Shown: positions 8,987-24,664, counted from the stretch's first letter. The stretch is DNA of 42,810 bases from a bacterium (GCA_022703485.1 JAKLDO010000020.1:1-42810), one strand, 5' to 3'. Numbers and translations are program-made. The notes: generated by a model from the sequence alone, not told the origin.

Positions 8987-9606
8987 CAGAAATACATCCC
9001 CAGTTCAAGCGCTCCGCCCCAGACCATTCCGTAATCGAAATTGCCGTCAGCTCTGAAAAGTGAGACATGAAAAAGCTGGAGACCTATTCTTGTGGCATAA
9101 TGTTTAGGCCATGTGAAATCGAACGCATTGTAATAAGAGACCATCGGGCCCAGAGCAAAAAAACTGTCCGTCCTGCCGTCACCTGATCTTTCTGAATTGT
9201 AATCAGGACCATAATGATAGCTAAGTCCGATACCGGGACCTGTCACGAAACCGGTCTTATCCGATATTTTGACTTTATATTCCATCGCTACATCTGATTC
9301 ATACTGGAGCATCTTGAAACCGGCACCGAACAGGATCGGCCTGAAAACCGGTATCGTCACGGTCATAGACCAGTCAAGCGACATTCTGAACTTCATGAAA
9401 AGCTTGATGTCACCCACAGGTCCGCCCTTCACACCGGCAGGAGTCGCCACACACATCCTCATGTCGTCATAACGGCCGCCCATCATGAGCTTGAAACCGT
9501 ATGCCCTTTCCTTGTCAGCGGAATTAGTTATGTCTTCATCTGCCGACAGGACAAAGAATGGAAAAAGCACACAAATAACGATCAGGAACGCAATGAATCT
9601 TTTCAT
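8986..9606 (-). CDS. Exported beta-barrel-like outer-membrane protein (206 aa)
   Basis: The signal peptide (residues 1-21, [15 protein letters not shown] then FFVLSADE) is followed by alternating hydrophobic and polar strands with many Gly, Tyr and Phe. It ends in an aromatic residue (ELGMYF), which is typical of outer-membrane barrels. The size would fit an eight-stranded barrel. I use the ATG at 9606, which has GGAGAG seven bases upstream; the longer reading would overlap the protease gene. It sits 17 bp after the giant protease gene and is coupled to the peroxidase gene by a one-base overlap. No specific family is recognised. Confidence 0.72.
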   Translation of the reverse strand: MKRFIAFLIVICVLFPFFVLSADEDITNSADKERAYGFKLMMGGRYDDMRMCVATPAGVKGGPVGDIKLFMKFRMSLDWSMTVTIPVFRPILFGAGFKMLQYESDVAMEYKVKISDKTGFVTGPGIGLSYHYGPDYNSERSGDGRTDSFFALGPMVSYYNAFDFTWPKHYATRIGLQLFHVSLFRADGNFDYGMVWGGALELGMYF

Positions 9607-9623
9607 TTTATTCTCTCCAATTT

Positions 9624-15137
<5,514 letters not shown>

Positions 15138-15205
15138 CACTGTCTCCAAAAAATGATCACACAAAGATTTTATAGACAAACTTAAGCAAGTCAATTTGAG
15201 ATATT

Positions 15206-16777
15206 TCAATAGATATAAACCGGAACATCACTATCCGGGATTGAATCATCGTCGCCTGTTTCATCAGGCATATACTCATCATAAAGACACTGATCGGGGT
15301 ATTCTTTGCAATAACATTCCATATCTTTGAGTATTACCGCTCCCGTCGGCTGGTATGTGATGTATTTCCCTTCAACTCCTCCGAATATGTATCCCATCGG
15401 ATTTCCAGATGGACTTGGATTCGGGAAACACACTTTTTTGTTTTTACTGATTGAGTAATAACACATTCGATAATCTACATCAACTTCTGAGAACTGATAA
15501 AGTTCAGAGAAAGCTACTATGTCACCGTCCCATTGCCCTGATGTATATGAGATAAGGTCAGGTGATTGCGGCTGGATATTTAAATCCTTATATTCTACAG
15601 GATTCTTTGAAATATCAGCAATCGTGAATTTATACAGTCCATCTCCTCCGATATATGCAACGAGACTGCTATTTCCTTTTTTCGGAAATGGAGCCGAGGC
15701 TATTTCATTTTCCCTGTTTATCCTTTTACATCCTGTTTCAATATCCGCTGGTGATTTTGTAAGATCACAAGCCCAGACACTCTTATTGAATCCGAAAAAA
15801 GCAATATCTTCGTTTATCTGCGGATAGATTATGGTTCCCTCCCCGAGCTTTGTCCATTTCCAGTCTTTTACTGAAGCATACAGAATTTCTTTCGACCCAT
15901 TCCCATCAACATTTTCAATATTTATAATAGCATAGTTCTTTCCCACTGCCGGTGGATAAAGGAAATTCGATCTATATACATTATCCTGATATGCAACTTC
16001 ATATTTCCAACCGTTTTCAACTTTTAGTGCCGAAAGAATATATGCCTTACCATCATAAGTGTTGCCAGCAAGAAATATGAATCTGTCGTGTTTATATGCC
16101 AGCTTCTCAGATGAGTAGGCGACCATTGTGTATTTCCCGGTTGCTATTTCATACAGAAGACTGCCTTTAACTATGTATTTTCCGTCAATGTTCTTGCCGG
16201 CTGAAGCATACATTCCAACTTTCCCTTCCCATATGTCTCCCTGTTTGAATATGGCTGTAGAACCATGGTATATTTTTGATTCAGCATCAAAATCACATTT
16301 ACCAAGAATAGTGGAATCATTCTTAATTGCCTTTTCAGTTACATCACAAGGAAGCGGATAACAATAATATTCAGGAAATCTTTCCATTATTAATCTGTTG
16401 TTCATTTCCCAGAGATTACGGATGCATTGCTGATCATTCGCCGGTGCCGGAAGATCGCATTTGCGGCAGAATGTGATCTTTCCTTCATTATCATAATTTG
16501 GAAAACCTGCCATTTTCAGGTTCGGACAATCGGGATCGTTGTCATTCCCCTCAGGATAATCATAATCACTTTTCACAACAGTATCATGATCTGAATCCTC
16601 ATCCGGTTGAATGTCTTTGTCTTCACTTGAATCCTTGTCTTCATCCTGTTCATCTTGGAAATTCTGGTCAAAATCCTGTTCATCCTGAGAATCGTGGTCA
16701 GAATGATGGTTCTGACCAGTGTTACATGATGTGCAGGAGAGCAGAAAAACGAATAGACACAAGACTACTTTTTTCAT
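15206..16777 (-). CDS. Lipoprotein with acidic spacer and Cys-rich N-terminal module, paralog of next gene
   Basis: The signal peptide ends LLSCTSC, with two possible lipid cysteines. A strongly acidic Asp/Gln/Glu spacer covers about residues 25-85. The folded part opens with a conserved block: a Gly-Phe/Tyr-Pro turn, GKITFCRKCDLPAPAND, then a Cys-containing PCDV segment. It then reads as a beta-propeller-like protein to a short Cys-containing end (MECYCKEYPDQC). The ATG at 16777 overlaps the upstream stop (ATGA), so translation is coupled. It is a clear paralog of the 527-aa protein (same block, same MECYC ending). The function is unknown; secreted and membrane-anchored is likely. Confidence 0.78.
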   Translation of the reverse strand: MKKVVLCLFVFLLSCTSCNTGQNHHSDHDSQDEQDFDQNFQDEQDEDKDSSEDKDIQPDEDSDHDTVVKSDYDYPEGNDNDPDCPNLKMAGFPNYDNEGKITFCRKCDLPAPANDQQCIRNLWEMNNRLIMERFPEYYCYPLPCDVTEKAIKNDSTILGKCDFDAESKIYHGSTAIFKQGDIWEGKVGMYASAGKNIDGKYIVKGSLLYEIATGKYTMVAYSSEKLAYKHDRFIFLAGNTYDGKAYILSALKVENGWKYEVAYQDNVYRSNFLYPPAVGKNYAIINIENVDGNGSKEILYASVKDWKWTKLGEGTIIYPQINEDIAFFGFNKSVWACDLTKSPADIETGCKRINRENEIASAPFPKKGNSSLVAYIGGDGLYKFTIADISKNPVEYKDLNIQPQSPDLISYTSGQWDGDIVAFSELYQFSEVDVDYRMCYYSISKNKKVCFPNPSPSGNPMGYIFGGVEGKYITYQPTGAVILKDMECYCKEYPDQCLYDEYMPDETGDDDSIPDSDVPVYIY

Positions 16778-18357
16778 TTATTCAGTATTTCACTTGGTCT
16801 TTTTCCTGTTTTAACATCTTTGGGATTCTCAGGCTGAGGTGTGTAATCATCAAACGGGCACAGTTCTGGATGATAATCACAGTAACACTCCATGTCTCTC
16901 ACTTTCATCAATGGACCTACTGAATCCTGCCACACAAGCCAGTGTCCTTCGTATTCCCCATATGCCTGACGGTATTCCATTTTTCCTTCTTCATGCGGCG
17001 TTGCAAGTGAACAGAAACTTTTCTTCAGGTCTGTCCGGTAATAACACAGCCGGTTTTCACGCATATCTGATTCAGAATCGGGAAGTGATATGTCTGAATA
17101 CAGCACTATCTTGTCATTGACTTTGTTAATTACAATAGCGAACCGTGTTTCCAATAAGCCGTCAAATTTAATTTCTGTATATTCTGCCGGAGTCTTTGAA
17201 AGGTCTTTCCTTATTATTCTATCCGGCATATTAACAGGGCTGTAATAGACAACATTCTGATTCTCTTCATCCATTTTAGGATATCTTATCTCTTCTCCAT
17301 CCCTGTTTACCTTAAGACATGACTCAAGTTTCTCGGGATTCTTTGATAAATCACAGATATACCCGTCAAATGAATCAACATATAATGCAAGCTTGTCTCC
17401 GACTATCTGCGGATGATAGCCGATCCCGTTGCCGAGACTTCTCCATTTCCATTCTCCGATCTTTGCATACTTCATTTCTGATGGGCCACCGTCAACTTCT
17501 CTGATATTCACAAATACCCACTTGTCACTTATACTGGGGTTATAGACTATGAAATACACCGGCTTATTATATACAACCTTCATCTTCCCTGAACTGTCTG
17601 AATATACGAGGTACTGCATTGAGCTGGCATTATCTTCTTTTAATCCTCTATCCGAAACTGTGTTAAAAAAAGCTCCTTTATCATAAGTAAGTGTGTCATT
17701 CGCAGTTCCGGGTCTGACAAACTGGTAAGATCTCTTTTCAATATCAAATTCCACTGCTTTAAAAACAGGTGTTGTAAGATCAGTCGTCAAAACATGGTTC
17801 ATTACAAAACCCACTTTCCCCTCCGAAAGGTTATAATGCTTGAATGTAACCATCCCTGTCTGCCAGCCTTTGGGATTATTCGCATTTATCATCATGTCAC
17901 ATTTATCAAGATAATAACCCTCCCTTTCACCGGAATAAAACGGTGTCAAACCATCCATCATGCACGGATAGCCTAGACAATCTTTATCAGGATGCTCTGC
18001 ATACAACTTTTTATTACCGTCAACCCACAGATTTGCGATACAGTCAGGATCATTTTCCGTAGGTTTGTCACATGTTCGGCAGAAATGAATTGTCCCGTCA
18101 TTGCGGTAATACGGATATCCCGCATCAATATTTGCAGGAAGACATTCATCACTGTCTGTGTCAGAAGTTTCCGAATCCGTCAAGGCTTCGTCGGACGGGT
18201 CGTCGGATAAATCATCAGACAAGTCTGTATCCGTGTTATCATAATCCAGTGAATCGGATAAATCGTCATAATCATGGGTCTGACTGTTCCCGTTACACGA
18301 AGTACAGGAGAGCAGCGGCATTAAAGAAACAGCCAAAATTAAATATAAAAACTTCAT
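16774..18357 (-). CDS. Lipoprotein with acidic spacer, paralog of the downstream gene
   Basis: The signal peptide ends LLSCTSC, as in its paralog, and an Asp/Ser-rich spacer follows (about residues 28-70). The conserved block has a Gly-Tyr-Pro turn and GTIHFCRTCDKPTEND. The beta-rich body then ends with MECYCDYHPELCPFDDY and a basic tail. GAGG lies about seven bases before the ATG at 18357, and the start is 11 bp after the stop of the 1636-aa gene, so they share a transcript. The cysteine positions match those of its paralog, suggesting the same disulfides. No known family is recognised. The pair probably arose by tandem duplication. Confidence 0.78.
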   Translation of the reverse strand: MKFLYLILAVSLMPLLSCTSCNGNSQTHDYDDLSDSLDYDNTDTDLSDDLSDDPSDEALTDSETSDTDSDECLPANIDAGYPYYRNDGTIHFCRTCDKPTENDPDCIANLWVDGNKKLYAEHPDKDCLGYPCMMDGLTPFYSGEREGYYLDKCDMMINANNPKGWQTGMVTFKHYNLSEGKVGFVMNHVLTTDLTTPVFKAVEFDIEKRSYQFVRPGTANDTLTYDKGAFFNTVSDRGLKEDNASSMQYLVYSDSSGKMKVVYNKPVYFIVYNPSISDKWVFVNIREVDGGPSEMKYAKIGEWKWRSLGNGIGYHPQIVGDKLALYVDSFDGYICDLSKNPEKLESCLKVNRDGEEIRYPKMDEENQNVVYYSPVNMPDRIIRKDLSKTPAEYTEIKFDGLLETRFAIVINKVNDKIVLYSDISLPDSESDMRENRLCYYRTDLKKSFCSLATPHEEGKMEYRQAYGEYEGHWLVWQDSVGPLMKVRDMECYCDYHPELCPFDDYTPQPENPKDVKTGKRPSEILNK

Positions 18358-18368
18358 TTCCGTTCCTC

Positions 18369-21300
18369 TTATCTGCTCATGAACAGTCTTCCGCTGTGAA
18401 CCGTGTAAATTATACTGTCATTGACATAACTGTCACGGAAATAGTTCTTTTTTCCTTTAACCGTTTCAACTGACAAGCCGGGAGTTTCTTTATTAATTCT
18501 GAACTGTCCGTTTTCACAACCGAGATACACATGGCTTTCATCGCTCATCATTTCGGCATCCGAACACTCCATGCTTTTATTTCCGGTTTTTACAGGTGTA
18601 TTGATGTTCCTTATATCAAATTTTGTCAAAGCATTCTTCTTCCAGAACCAGAAACCCTTTTCATGATAAACATAAAGATAGCCGTTTGATATTTCCAGAT
18701 CTTCGACATTGTTATCGACAGGAATATTTTTTATAAGAACCATGCCTCTGTTGGAAATATCATAAACAGCGACTTTTCCCTCCATTCCTGCAAAAAGAAG
18801 ATTGCCCCTTATCCGGACATCCTTGCAGCCCGATGCCTTGACTGAACGGTCGAACTTCACTGATCCGTCACTTTCGAGTTTAAAGACTTTTATTGAATCA
18901 ACCGCAGCACCGAACAACCTGTCATCTGAAACAGCAAGGCTTGTGATGTGTCCAGCGAGCACAAGTTCTTTCATTTTCAGGCTTCCGTCGTTTCTGATTT
19001 CCATTCTTCTCACGCCTGTAAGTCCGCCGATATAAAGATTGTTTTCGTAACCCGCAAGAGACATTTTGTAGTCAAGAAATGTATAGCCCGAATATTCATA
19101 ATTTTCGCTGTCTATCTTTTGGCAGATATGCTGTGTTTCAATTCCGGGATAAACATTTATACCGCTATCGTCAATACAGTACTTTTCTTCAATAACAGCA
19201 CCGCCTTCAACTATTTCGGACTGTATTTCAGTAACTCCGCTATTTTCATCGATCACTGCGACATTTATCTTTCCTGTGTTTGAAAACGGTCTCGAATATA
19301 TTTTGAGACTGTCACCTTCTTTTGCAATTACAGCACCCATAAGATTCAATCCTGTATCTCTTGTTACTGTTTCCCATCCGTTTTCAAATGAGAATCTGTA
19401 AACATCACTCAAAGGAAGAATCTGAGTTCCATTTATCATTGCTCCGCCTGCAAGATAAAGTGTACTGTCTATCACTTCAAGGTTCATGTGTCCCCTGCCT
19501 GAAGGAGCATTGTCATAACTGAGAGGAACAACCATTCCGTTAACTGAATCCAGTTCATACAGTTCAACAGAGGATGCGTTCTTATTGATTATCAGAACTC
19601 TACCATCCAGCTTAACTATTTCTCCAAAAGCACCGTCAAAAGGAAGTCTGGCGATTTCTTCAGCCTGAATTCTGTAATTACATATTCTCATCATGGGCTG
19701 GTTGATGTCGTCTGTTCCATAAAAGCTATCAAATTTATAAACAGCAGTTTCATCCATCATAAGGAACTGCTGACCCGGAACAAGTTCCAAAACTTTGTTT
19801 ACCGTTCCGGACATTCTCGGCATTTCAACAATCGCTCCCACATTCCAAGATGAATCTTTATCCCTTGTTGTCATGAGCACTTTAGTATTCGCATTATCAT
19901 TGAGATTAAAAATTCCGGTTATATTATCCTTGCCGACATAAACTGATTCTATTGTCCCGGCAGTACCGGCAGCCGAAATATTTTTATCAATCAGTGAAAC
20001 CGCACCGTCTCTGTATCTGTATATATCTATGTTTTCATATTCAAAAGGCATTCCGGGACCTGTCATCCACCACCACGGACTTATTCCGTATTTTTCAAGA
20101 TATGAACCTATATCAGACCAGCCGAAATAAAAAGGATGCAATTCCAGATTTATACCTCTGTAATAACTGATGTCTGTTCCTCCGAATGTGTCTCTTTTGG
20201 ATCTTGCATAAGTTCTGCTGTTTTTGAAATGAAGCGGGTTTATTTTCTTGGAAGCCCCTTCACCTGTCATATATTCCTGATCGGTACCTGACTGAACTCC
20301 GCTTGAGAAAACATAGGAAATAAAACTGTCCTTTGAACCTTCTTCACCCTTTTCATCAACAGAAACGACATAATAATCATATAAATCATAGTATTCACTT
20401 TCCAGATTCTCCCGCCAGTCCCATGTGAAAACGCAGCCCTCTTTGCATTTCTGTGTTTTAACTCCATCATCTTTCCAGTACGGATCTTTCCAGTTTGGAC
20501 TACCTGATGCATCAGCAGGGGCAGGATCGCTTCCGTGACTGTAGCCGTAAACCGGAAGATATTTCTTTTCAGGCGTGATAACCCGTAGACCGTCACCTTC
20601 TGTCGTAGTGCAGAATCCGTCATCTCCCCAGAATCCTATTCTGAGTGTATCCACCCAGCAGAATTTCTGAGTCAGGAGTTCTTTGTTACTCTCCGGATCA
20701 GGATCAACATTTAACGGCACAGTATTCATCTTCACTGAAACATCAACATATCTGTTTTTTATTACAGGAATCTGGCAAATGCTGTTCTGGAACCCTGAGC
20801 ATGTTTTCCGGCCGTTCTGAAAATCTTTAAGCCCTGCCGCCATATCAAGGGAATAATATCCTGCCATTAAATCTGGGACTCTGTTTCCCATGACCGTCAA
20901 ACCGTCCTTCCGGTCGCATTTATCACCTATACCGTCAAGATCGGCATCCGGCTGCCAGTAATAAATCGAACCATTAAAACAGCTGCCGGTTTCAGCATAG
21001 ACAGATTTGTTAACTACAGGATTAAAAACAGCTCCTCCATCCACCGGATCTATGCAACTCACAAAATTATAATTCTCCTGAATCGTCGCACCGCTGCATA
21101 TTCCTGAAATAAGCTCGCTGGAAGAATTTGTTTCAACAAACGGATTATATTCATCGGCACAGTTATCAACAAGATTTGCAACGCCATCACCGTCTGTATC
21201 ATGAACAGGTGAACTCAAAGGAGCATTTTTATCTTTTACAGGAATCAGAATGATCCCGTTTCTCGGACCACCGTCACATGCACTGCCCACACCGTCACCG

Positions 21301-23279
21301 TCTTCGTCCGTCTGATACGGGTTATAAACATTTTTGCAGTTATCCATTATGTTTTTTATCCCATCTGAGTCATCATCATAGTAAAATGTGTTTATATATT
21401 TTTTCTTTTCTTTTAGTAGTGCATCATTGTTATTACTAAAAGCTATTGCGACGACCAGTCCTGAATTCTTTTCGTTACCGTTAATTATCCTTCTGAAATA
21501 AGAGTTGTATTCATACTCATATCCTTTCCCGAAAGCGTTATCAAGCAACTCGGTTGATAAAAAATCGAGGTCGACACCATCCAGATTGTTCATGTCTCCG
21601 GTATTGCCTTCAAGCAAATCCATTCCGAATGATATTGCTACACCTGAAACAATATTTTGAATTACTGTTTCCGAAATCAACCCGGACAGCAGGTGATCTG
21701 TAGGAGCAACAGCATTTGACACAACATCCCCGACAAAAAAAGCCAGTAATTTCCAGAACCAGGCATATTCGACATCTATATCGCTGATTTCCTTGTCAAC
21801 AACTTGAAAATTCAGTTTTCTTGTAATCTTTCCGTCTTTTTCCGATTCTTCAATAACCGCATTTATATACATAGAAGCCGTGGCTTCGAAACTGACTCCA
21901 TACATTTCACCGCCCAGCCTTATTCTCACTCTGCCCAGATTGCCATCAACAGTCTCACCTGTAAGTTCATCTGCCCATTCATGGTGGACAATGTGAAAAT
22001 AAGGACCTTCTTCAATATTCAAGTCTTTCGTCTCTTCCATTTCAGAAAAAAGTTGTCTGATTTTTATTCCCAGCATTTTCCTTAAAGTCCCCTGAGAAAT
22101 GGTTGTTTCTATAAGGTCGCTGCCATTCATCGGAGCCAGTTTTTCCTGCGTAAGCATGTTGGTTGAAGAAGTAATTTCTTCATACTCCAAATTGTTATCT
22201 TGAAGAAAATAACCCTTTTTCAATACCGACCCGGCACTATTCTTTATTTTAAGATACACCGGTTGTTTAGATTTGATAACATTGACCTGATCCGCTATTG
22301 AATAAAAAGCATCCTGCTGATTATTAAATAATAGCGATCTGTTCTGCAAAATCTTGTATGTGTATCTTGCAAAGTATCCTGTACATGTTTCAGGCAGAAG
22401 TTTGCATTCATTAATATAATCCATGCATTCACTGCTTTTTTCATCAAAAGCTCCATTTTCATCTAAACATGATTTCTCATATAATACCGATCTTTGACAA
22501 ATTTCACTTTTTTGTAAAGCAGTACAATTAACTGAAGCAAAGTCTATACCAAAAAATTCAGCGAGCTGTTCGTTTTCTTCTATTTTTGAAAATATTTTCT
22601 CAGCAAGCTTTTTTCCTATTTTCGGAAACAGATAGATATTTTCGTCATAAGTTTCAATTCCCGGCATTCCATTTGAAGAAAGAACTCCCTCCTCATCAAA
22701 ACTCCACCCATTTATCATAACTTTTTTTACTTCAAGTCCATCCAAACGGGAAACACCGTTATACATGTATTTCGTTTTTATTTCAGCAGTAACATTAACT
22801 GTTCCAAAATTCTTAAAATAATTAAGAAAATATGTTTTCAATATCTCTTTTTTCTCTTCATTAGCATAAGTTGAGGGAAGAATCATTAAAAATGAATTGG
22901 TTACATCAAGCCCCGATACTTCCGAAATATGAAAGCCGATATTAAATGAATTCTCTCCGCCATCTCTGTCAAACATTAAATAATCAACTCCGATTTTAAC
23001 TTTCATATCGTTGATTTTTAATGCCAGCGTCTGCCCATTTATCGTGAAATCCGGCAGCTGTATTTCTCCGACACTGATCGTATCCATTTCTTCCTGCATC
23101 GCATTTATAAAAACACCTTCAAGAACATCCTTTCTTATTTTAGTAACAAGATTGTAACCTGTACCGTCCGCACCTGTATCTGTAAAGAAATCCTCTTCAT
23201 CGGGATCAGGGTAGAAGCCACTTGGGAAAATAAAAAAAACAGAAATAATAATAAAAACAAAAATCAATCCCCTCTTCAT
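18369..23279 (-). CDS. Giant secreted protein (1636 aa) with thrombospondin type-3 repeats and a C-terminal propeller-like region
   Basis: A signal peptide (residues 1-21, basic start then a long hydrophobic core) leads into about 600 residues of unrecognised, mixed sequence. Between about 630 and 790 are thrombospondin type-3-like calcium loops: DDDSDGIKNIMDNC, DEDGDGVGSAC, DTDGDGVANLVDNC and DADLDGIGDKC. The last 500 residues are repeating beta-strand blades with YxxxG-type turns, resembling kelch or WD-type propellers. GAAGGAG lies about seven bases before the ATG at 23279. It is the first gene of the 17-kb minus-strand run. A putative promoter and a pentanucleotide repeat lie upstream. 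It is probably cell-surface or periplasmic. There is no catalytic motif that I can see. Confidence 0.8.
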   Translation of the reverse strand: MKRGLIFVFIIISVFFIFPSGFYPDPDEEDFFTDTGADGTGYNLVTKIRKDVLEGVFINAMQEEMDTISVGEIQLPDFTINGQTLALKINDMKVKIGVDYLMFDRDGGENSFNIGFHISEVSGLDVTNSFLMILPSTYANEEKKEILKTYFLNYFKNFGTVNVTAEIKTKYMYNGVSRLDGLEVKKVMINGWSFDEEGVLSSNGMPGIETYDENIYLFPKIGKKLAEKIFSKIEENEQLAEFFGIDFASVNCTALQKSEICQRSVLYEKSCLDENGAFDEKSSECMDYINECKLLPETCTGYFARYTYKILQNRSLLFNNQQDAFYSIADQVNVIKSKQPVYLKIKNSAGSVLKKGYFLQDNNLEYEEITSSTNMLTQEKLAPMNGSDLIETTISQGTLRKMLGIKIRQLFSEMEETKDLNIEEGPYFHIVHHEWADELTGETVDGNLGRVRIRLGGEMYGVSFEATASMYINAVIEESEKDGKITRKLNFQVVDKEISDIDVEYAWFWKLLAFFVGDVVSNAVAPTDHLLSGLISETVIQNIVSGVAISFGMDLLEGNTGDMNNLDGVDLDFLSTELLDNAFGKGYEYEYNSYFRRIINGNEKNSGLVVAIAFSNNNDALLKEKKKYINTFYYDDDSDGIKNIMDNCKNVYNPYQTDEDGDGVGSACDGGPRNGIILIPVKDKNAPLSSPVHDTDGDGVANLVDNCADEYNPFVETNSSSELISGICSGATIQENYNFVSCIDPVDGGAVFNPVVNKSVYAETGSCFNGSIYYWQPDADLDGIGDKCDRKDGLTVMGNRVPDLMAGYYSLDMAAGLKDFQNGRKTCSGFQNSICQIPVIKNRYVDVSVKMNTVPLNVDPDPESNKELLTQKFCWVDTLRIGFWGDDGFCTTTEGDGLRVITPEKKYLPVYGYSHGSDPAPADASGSPNWKDPYWKDDGVKTQKCKEGCVFTWDWRENLESEYYDLYDYYVVSVDEKGEEGSKDSFISYVFSSGVQSGTDQEYMTGEGASKKINPLHFKNSRTYARSKRDTFGGTDISYYRGINLELHPFYFGWSDIGSYLEKYGISPWWWMTGPGMPFEYENIDIYRYRDGAVSLIDKNISAAGTAGTIESVYVGKDNITGIFNLNDNANTKVLMTTRDKDSSWNVGAIVEMPRMSGTVNKVLELVPGQQFLMMDETAVYKFDSFYGTDDINQPMMRICNYRIQAEEIARLPFDGAFGEIVKLDGRVLIINKNASSVELYELDSVNGMVVPLSYDNAPSGRGHMNLEVIDSTLYLAGGAMINGTQILPLSDVYRFSFENGWETVTRDTGLNLMGAVIAKEGDSLKIYSRPFSNTGKINVAVIDENSGVTEIQSEIVEGGAVIEEKYCIDDSGINVYPGIETQHICQKIDSENYEYSGYTFLDYKMSLAGYENNLYIGGLTGVRRMEIRNDGSLKMKELVLAGHITSLAVSDDRLFGAAVDSIKVFKLESDGSVKFDRSVKASGCKDVRIRGNLLFAGMEGKVAVYDISNRGMVLIKNIPVDNNVEDLEISNGYLYVYHEKGFWFWKKNALTKFDIRNINTPVKTGNKSMECSDAEMMSDESHVYLGCENGQFRINKETPGLSVETVKGKKNYFRDSYVNDSIIYTVHSGRLFMSR

Positions 23280-23364
23280 TTCAAATCTCCTTCAAAAAAT
23301 GATAAACCTGTTCTGTATAAACTCTTGAAATATTGTGACTGTATTGAAAAACTAAAGAATCGGT

Positions 23365-23414
23365 CTTGTCTTGTCTTGTCTTGTCTTGTCTTGTCTTGTC
23401 TTGTCTTGTCTTGT
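23365..23414 (-). repeat. Pentanucleotide simple-sequence repeat, (ACAAG)10 on the minus strand
   Basis: Ten uninterrupted copies of CTTGT on the plus strand span 50 bp, 86-135 bases upstream of the 1636-aa gene's ATG. The tract is outside any gene. If the promoter at 23497-23525 is used, it lies in the 5' leader; a closer promoter would place it upstream. Confidence 0.95.
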
Positions 23415-23496
23415 AAAAATCATATTACCAAAAACGGGAAAACAAGTTTCCTGTGATTTTTTATTCATTTATATGTTCCGGCAAACTTCAATTCAG

Positions 23497-23525
23497 GTTG
23501 TATTAAATTAACTACGGGGTGTCAA
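23497..23525 (-). promoter_or_regulatory. Putative promoter of the 17-kb surface-protein run
   Basis: On the minus strand, TTGACA (23525-23520) is followed after 17 bp by TACAAC (23502-23497). The -35 box is perfect and the -10 box has two mismatches. It would give a leader of about 210 nt that contains the ACAAG tract. A weak dyad (AAAAATCA at 23415-23422 with TGATTTTT at 23454-23461) lies between, and could be a terminator for the radical SAM transcript or a leader structure. Confidence 0.45.
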
Positions 23526-23543
23526 GAAAAAAATTGAAAGTAT

Positions 23544-24632
23544 TCAGTAATGTTTTTTCATAAAAGATCTGTTCTTTTCCTTGAAGAGCGTCCTTGCGAT
23601 ACGGTCTGCGATGGGGACTATCATGCTTTCGTAGGCACAGAGTATTCCGGGTATCTTCGACATCGAGCCTGTGGTATCCCAGTTGAGGCACGGGCAGTAA
23701 GTGATGCATCTTCCGTCAAGCGAACATTCACTGCACTGCGTTCTCGGTTTAAGGTTCTCGGCAGATATTTCAGAACATTTTCTCCAGTTGAAACCCGTAT
23801 CTACATGGCCGAGCACATAATTTGCCGCTTTTTCAGGTTTTCCTGCAAATCTGACACATGGAAATATTCTGCCGTCTTCTCCTACTGCACATATCTTTCT
23901 TCCGACATCACAGAAATCACCGGGCTTGAAACCCCCTTTTATGTGAGCAGCGATATGAGCATCAAAAGCCGAGAAATAGAAATTATCACCTTCCCTGCTC
24001 TTTTTCATGTACCATTCCTCAAGGTCGAGGAACTGGTCGAGAACTTTCGAAAGGTCTGCTTCGGTCCACGGTGCAGTATAATCGGCGACCATAAGATAGC
24101 TTTTCACTTTAAGATCATCCATCACATGCTTTGCATTATGCGCAATGTTATCAACGGTCTGGGGAGAAATGACTCCGACAACGGCAAGATGTCCCGCCCT
24201 TTTCTGAAGCGCCGGAATGTTTTTCACAACGCTTTTATAGGAATTCCCTCCGCTGCGCATCGGCCTGTTCAGATTGTGGCTCAGTTCGTCACCGTCAAGC
24301 GAAAGCTCAACTCTGAATTTATATTTCTCAAGGAAATTGAGCACTTCATCGTTTATCAGAGTTCCGTTGGTGGCAATCGAAAGGAGCGGTTCGAAACCTT
24401 TTTCCGCCGCTTTTCCTGTCACATAGCCGGTTATCTCCTTTATGAGCTCGAATTGAAGCAGCGGCTCACCGCCGAAAAAGCTGAACTTCGCTTTTTCACT
24501 GTTCTCTTTAATAAAAAGGTCTGCGGCTTTGAACGCCGTCTCTTTTGTCATGAAAGAATCAGACTTGTGCTCGACATAGCAGTACTGACACTTCAAGGTG
24601 CATTCCCGTGTCATGAAAAGGATCATATCCAT
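23544..24632 (-). CDS. Radical SAM/SPASM domain peptide-maturase-like enzyme
   Basis: The radical SAM cluster motif C11-x3-C15-x2-C18 (CTLKCQYCYVE) is only ten residues from the N-terminus. The SAM-binding FFGGEPLL follows near residue 53. The C-terminal SPASM region has ICAVGEDGRIFPC, then a C-x2-C-x5-C-x3-C block (CSECSLDGRCITYC) and further cysteines to LCAYES, enough for two auxiliary iron-sulfur clusters. Enzymes of this architecture oxidise or crosslink peptide residues, for example making sulfur-to-carbon bonds or maturing sulfatases. No separate leader-binding domain is present. AAGGA lies about seven bases before the ATG. It follows two Cys-patterned lipoprotein genes by 32 bp, which makes them candidate substrates. 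Confidence 0.9.
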   Translation of the reverse strand: MDMILFMTRECTLKCQYCYVEHKSDSFMTKETAFKAADLFIKENSEKAKFSFFGGEPLLQFELIKEITGYVTGKAAEKGFEPLLSIATNGTLINDEVLNFLEKYKFRVELSLDGDELSHNLNRPMRSGGNSYKSVVKNIPALQKRAGHLAVVGVISPQTVDNIAHNAKHVMDDLKVKSYLMVADYTAPWTEADLSKVLDQFLDLEEWYMKKSREGDNFYFSAFDAHIAAHIKGGFKPGDFCDVGRKICAVGEDGRIFPCVRFAGKPEKAANYVLGHVDTGFNWRKCSEISAENLKPRTQCSECSLDGRCITYCPCLNWDTTGSMSKIPGILCAYESMIVPIADRIARTLFKEKNRSFMKKHY

Positions 24633-24664
24633 GTTATTTTCCTTACTTGAAATTTTGATGTTTT

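Noticed and set aside
23365-23414. CRISPR or telomere-like array
   Set aside because: A single uninterrupted 5-bp unit with no spacers is a simple-sequence repeat.
23550-24650. 366-aa plus-strand open frame opposite the radical SAM gene
   Set aside because: The minus strand carries intact CX3CX2C and SPASM motifs, while this frame has no recognisable domain and covers the same bases.
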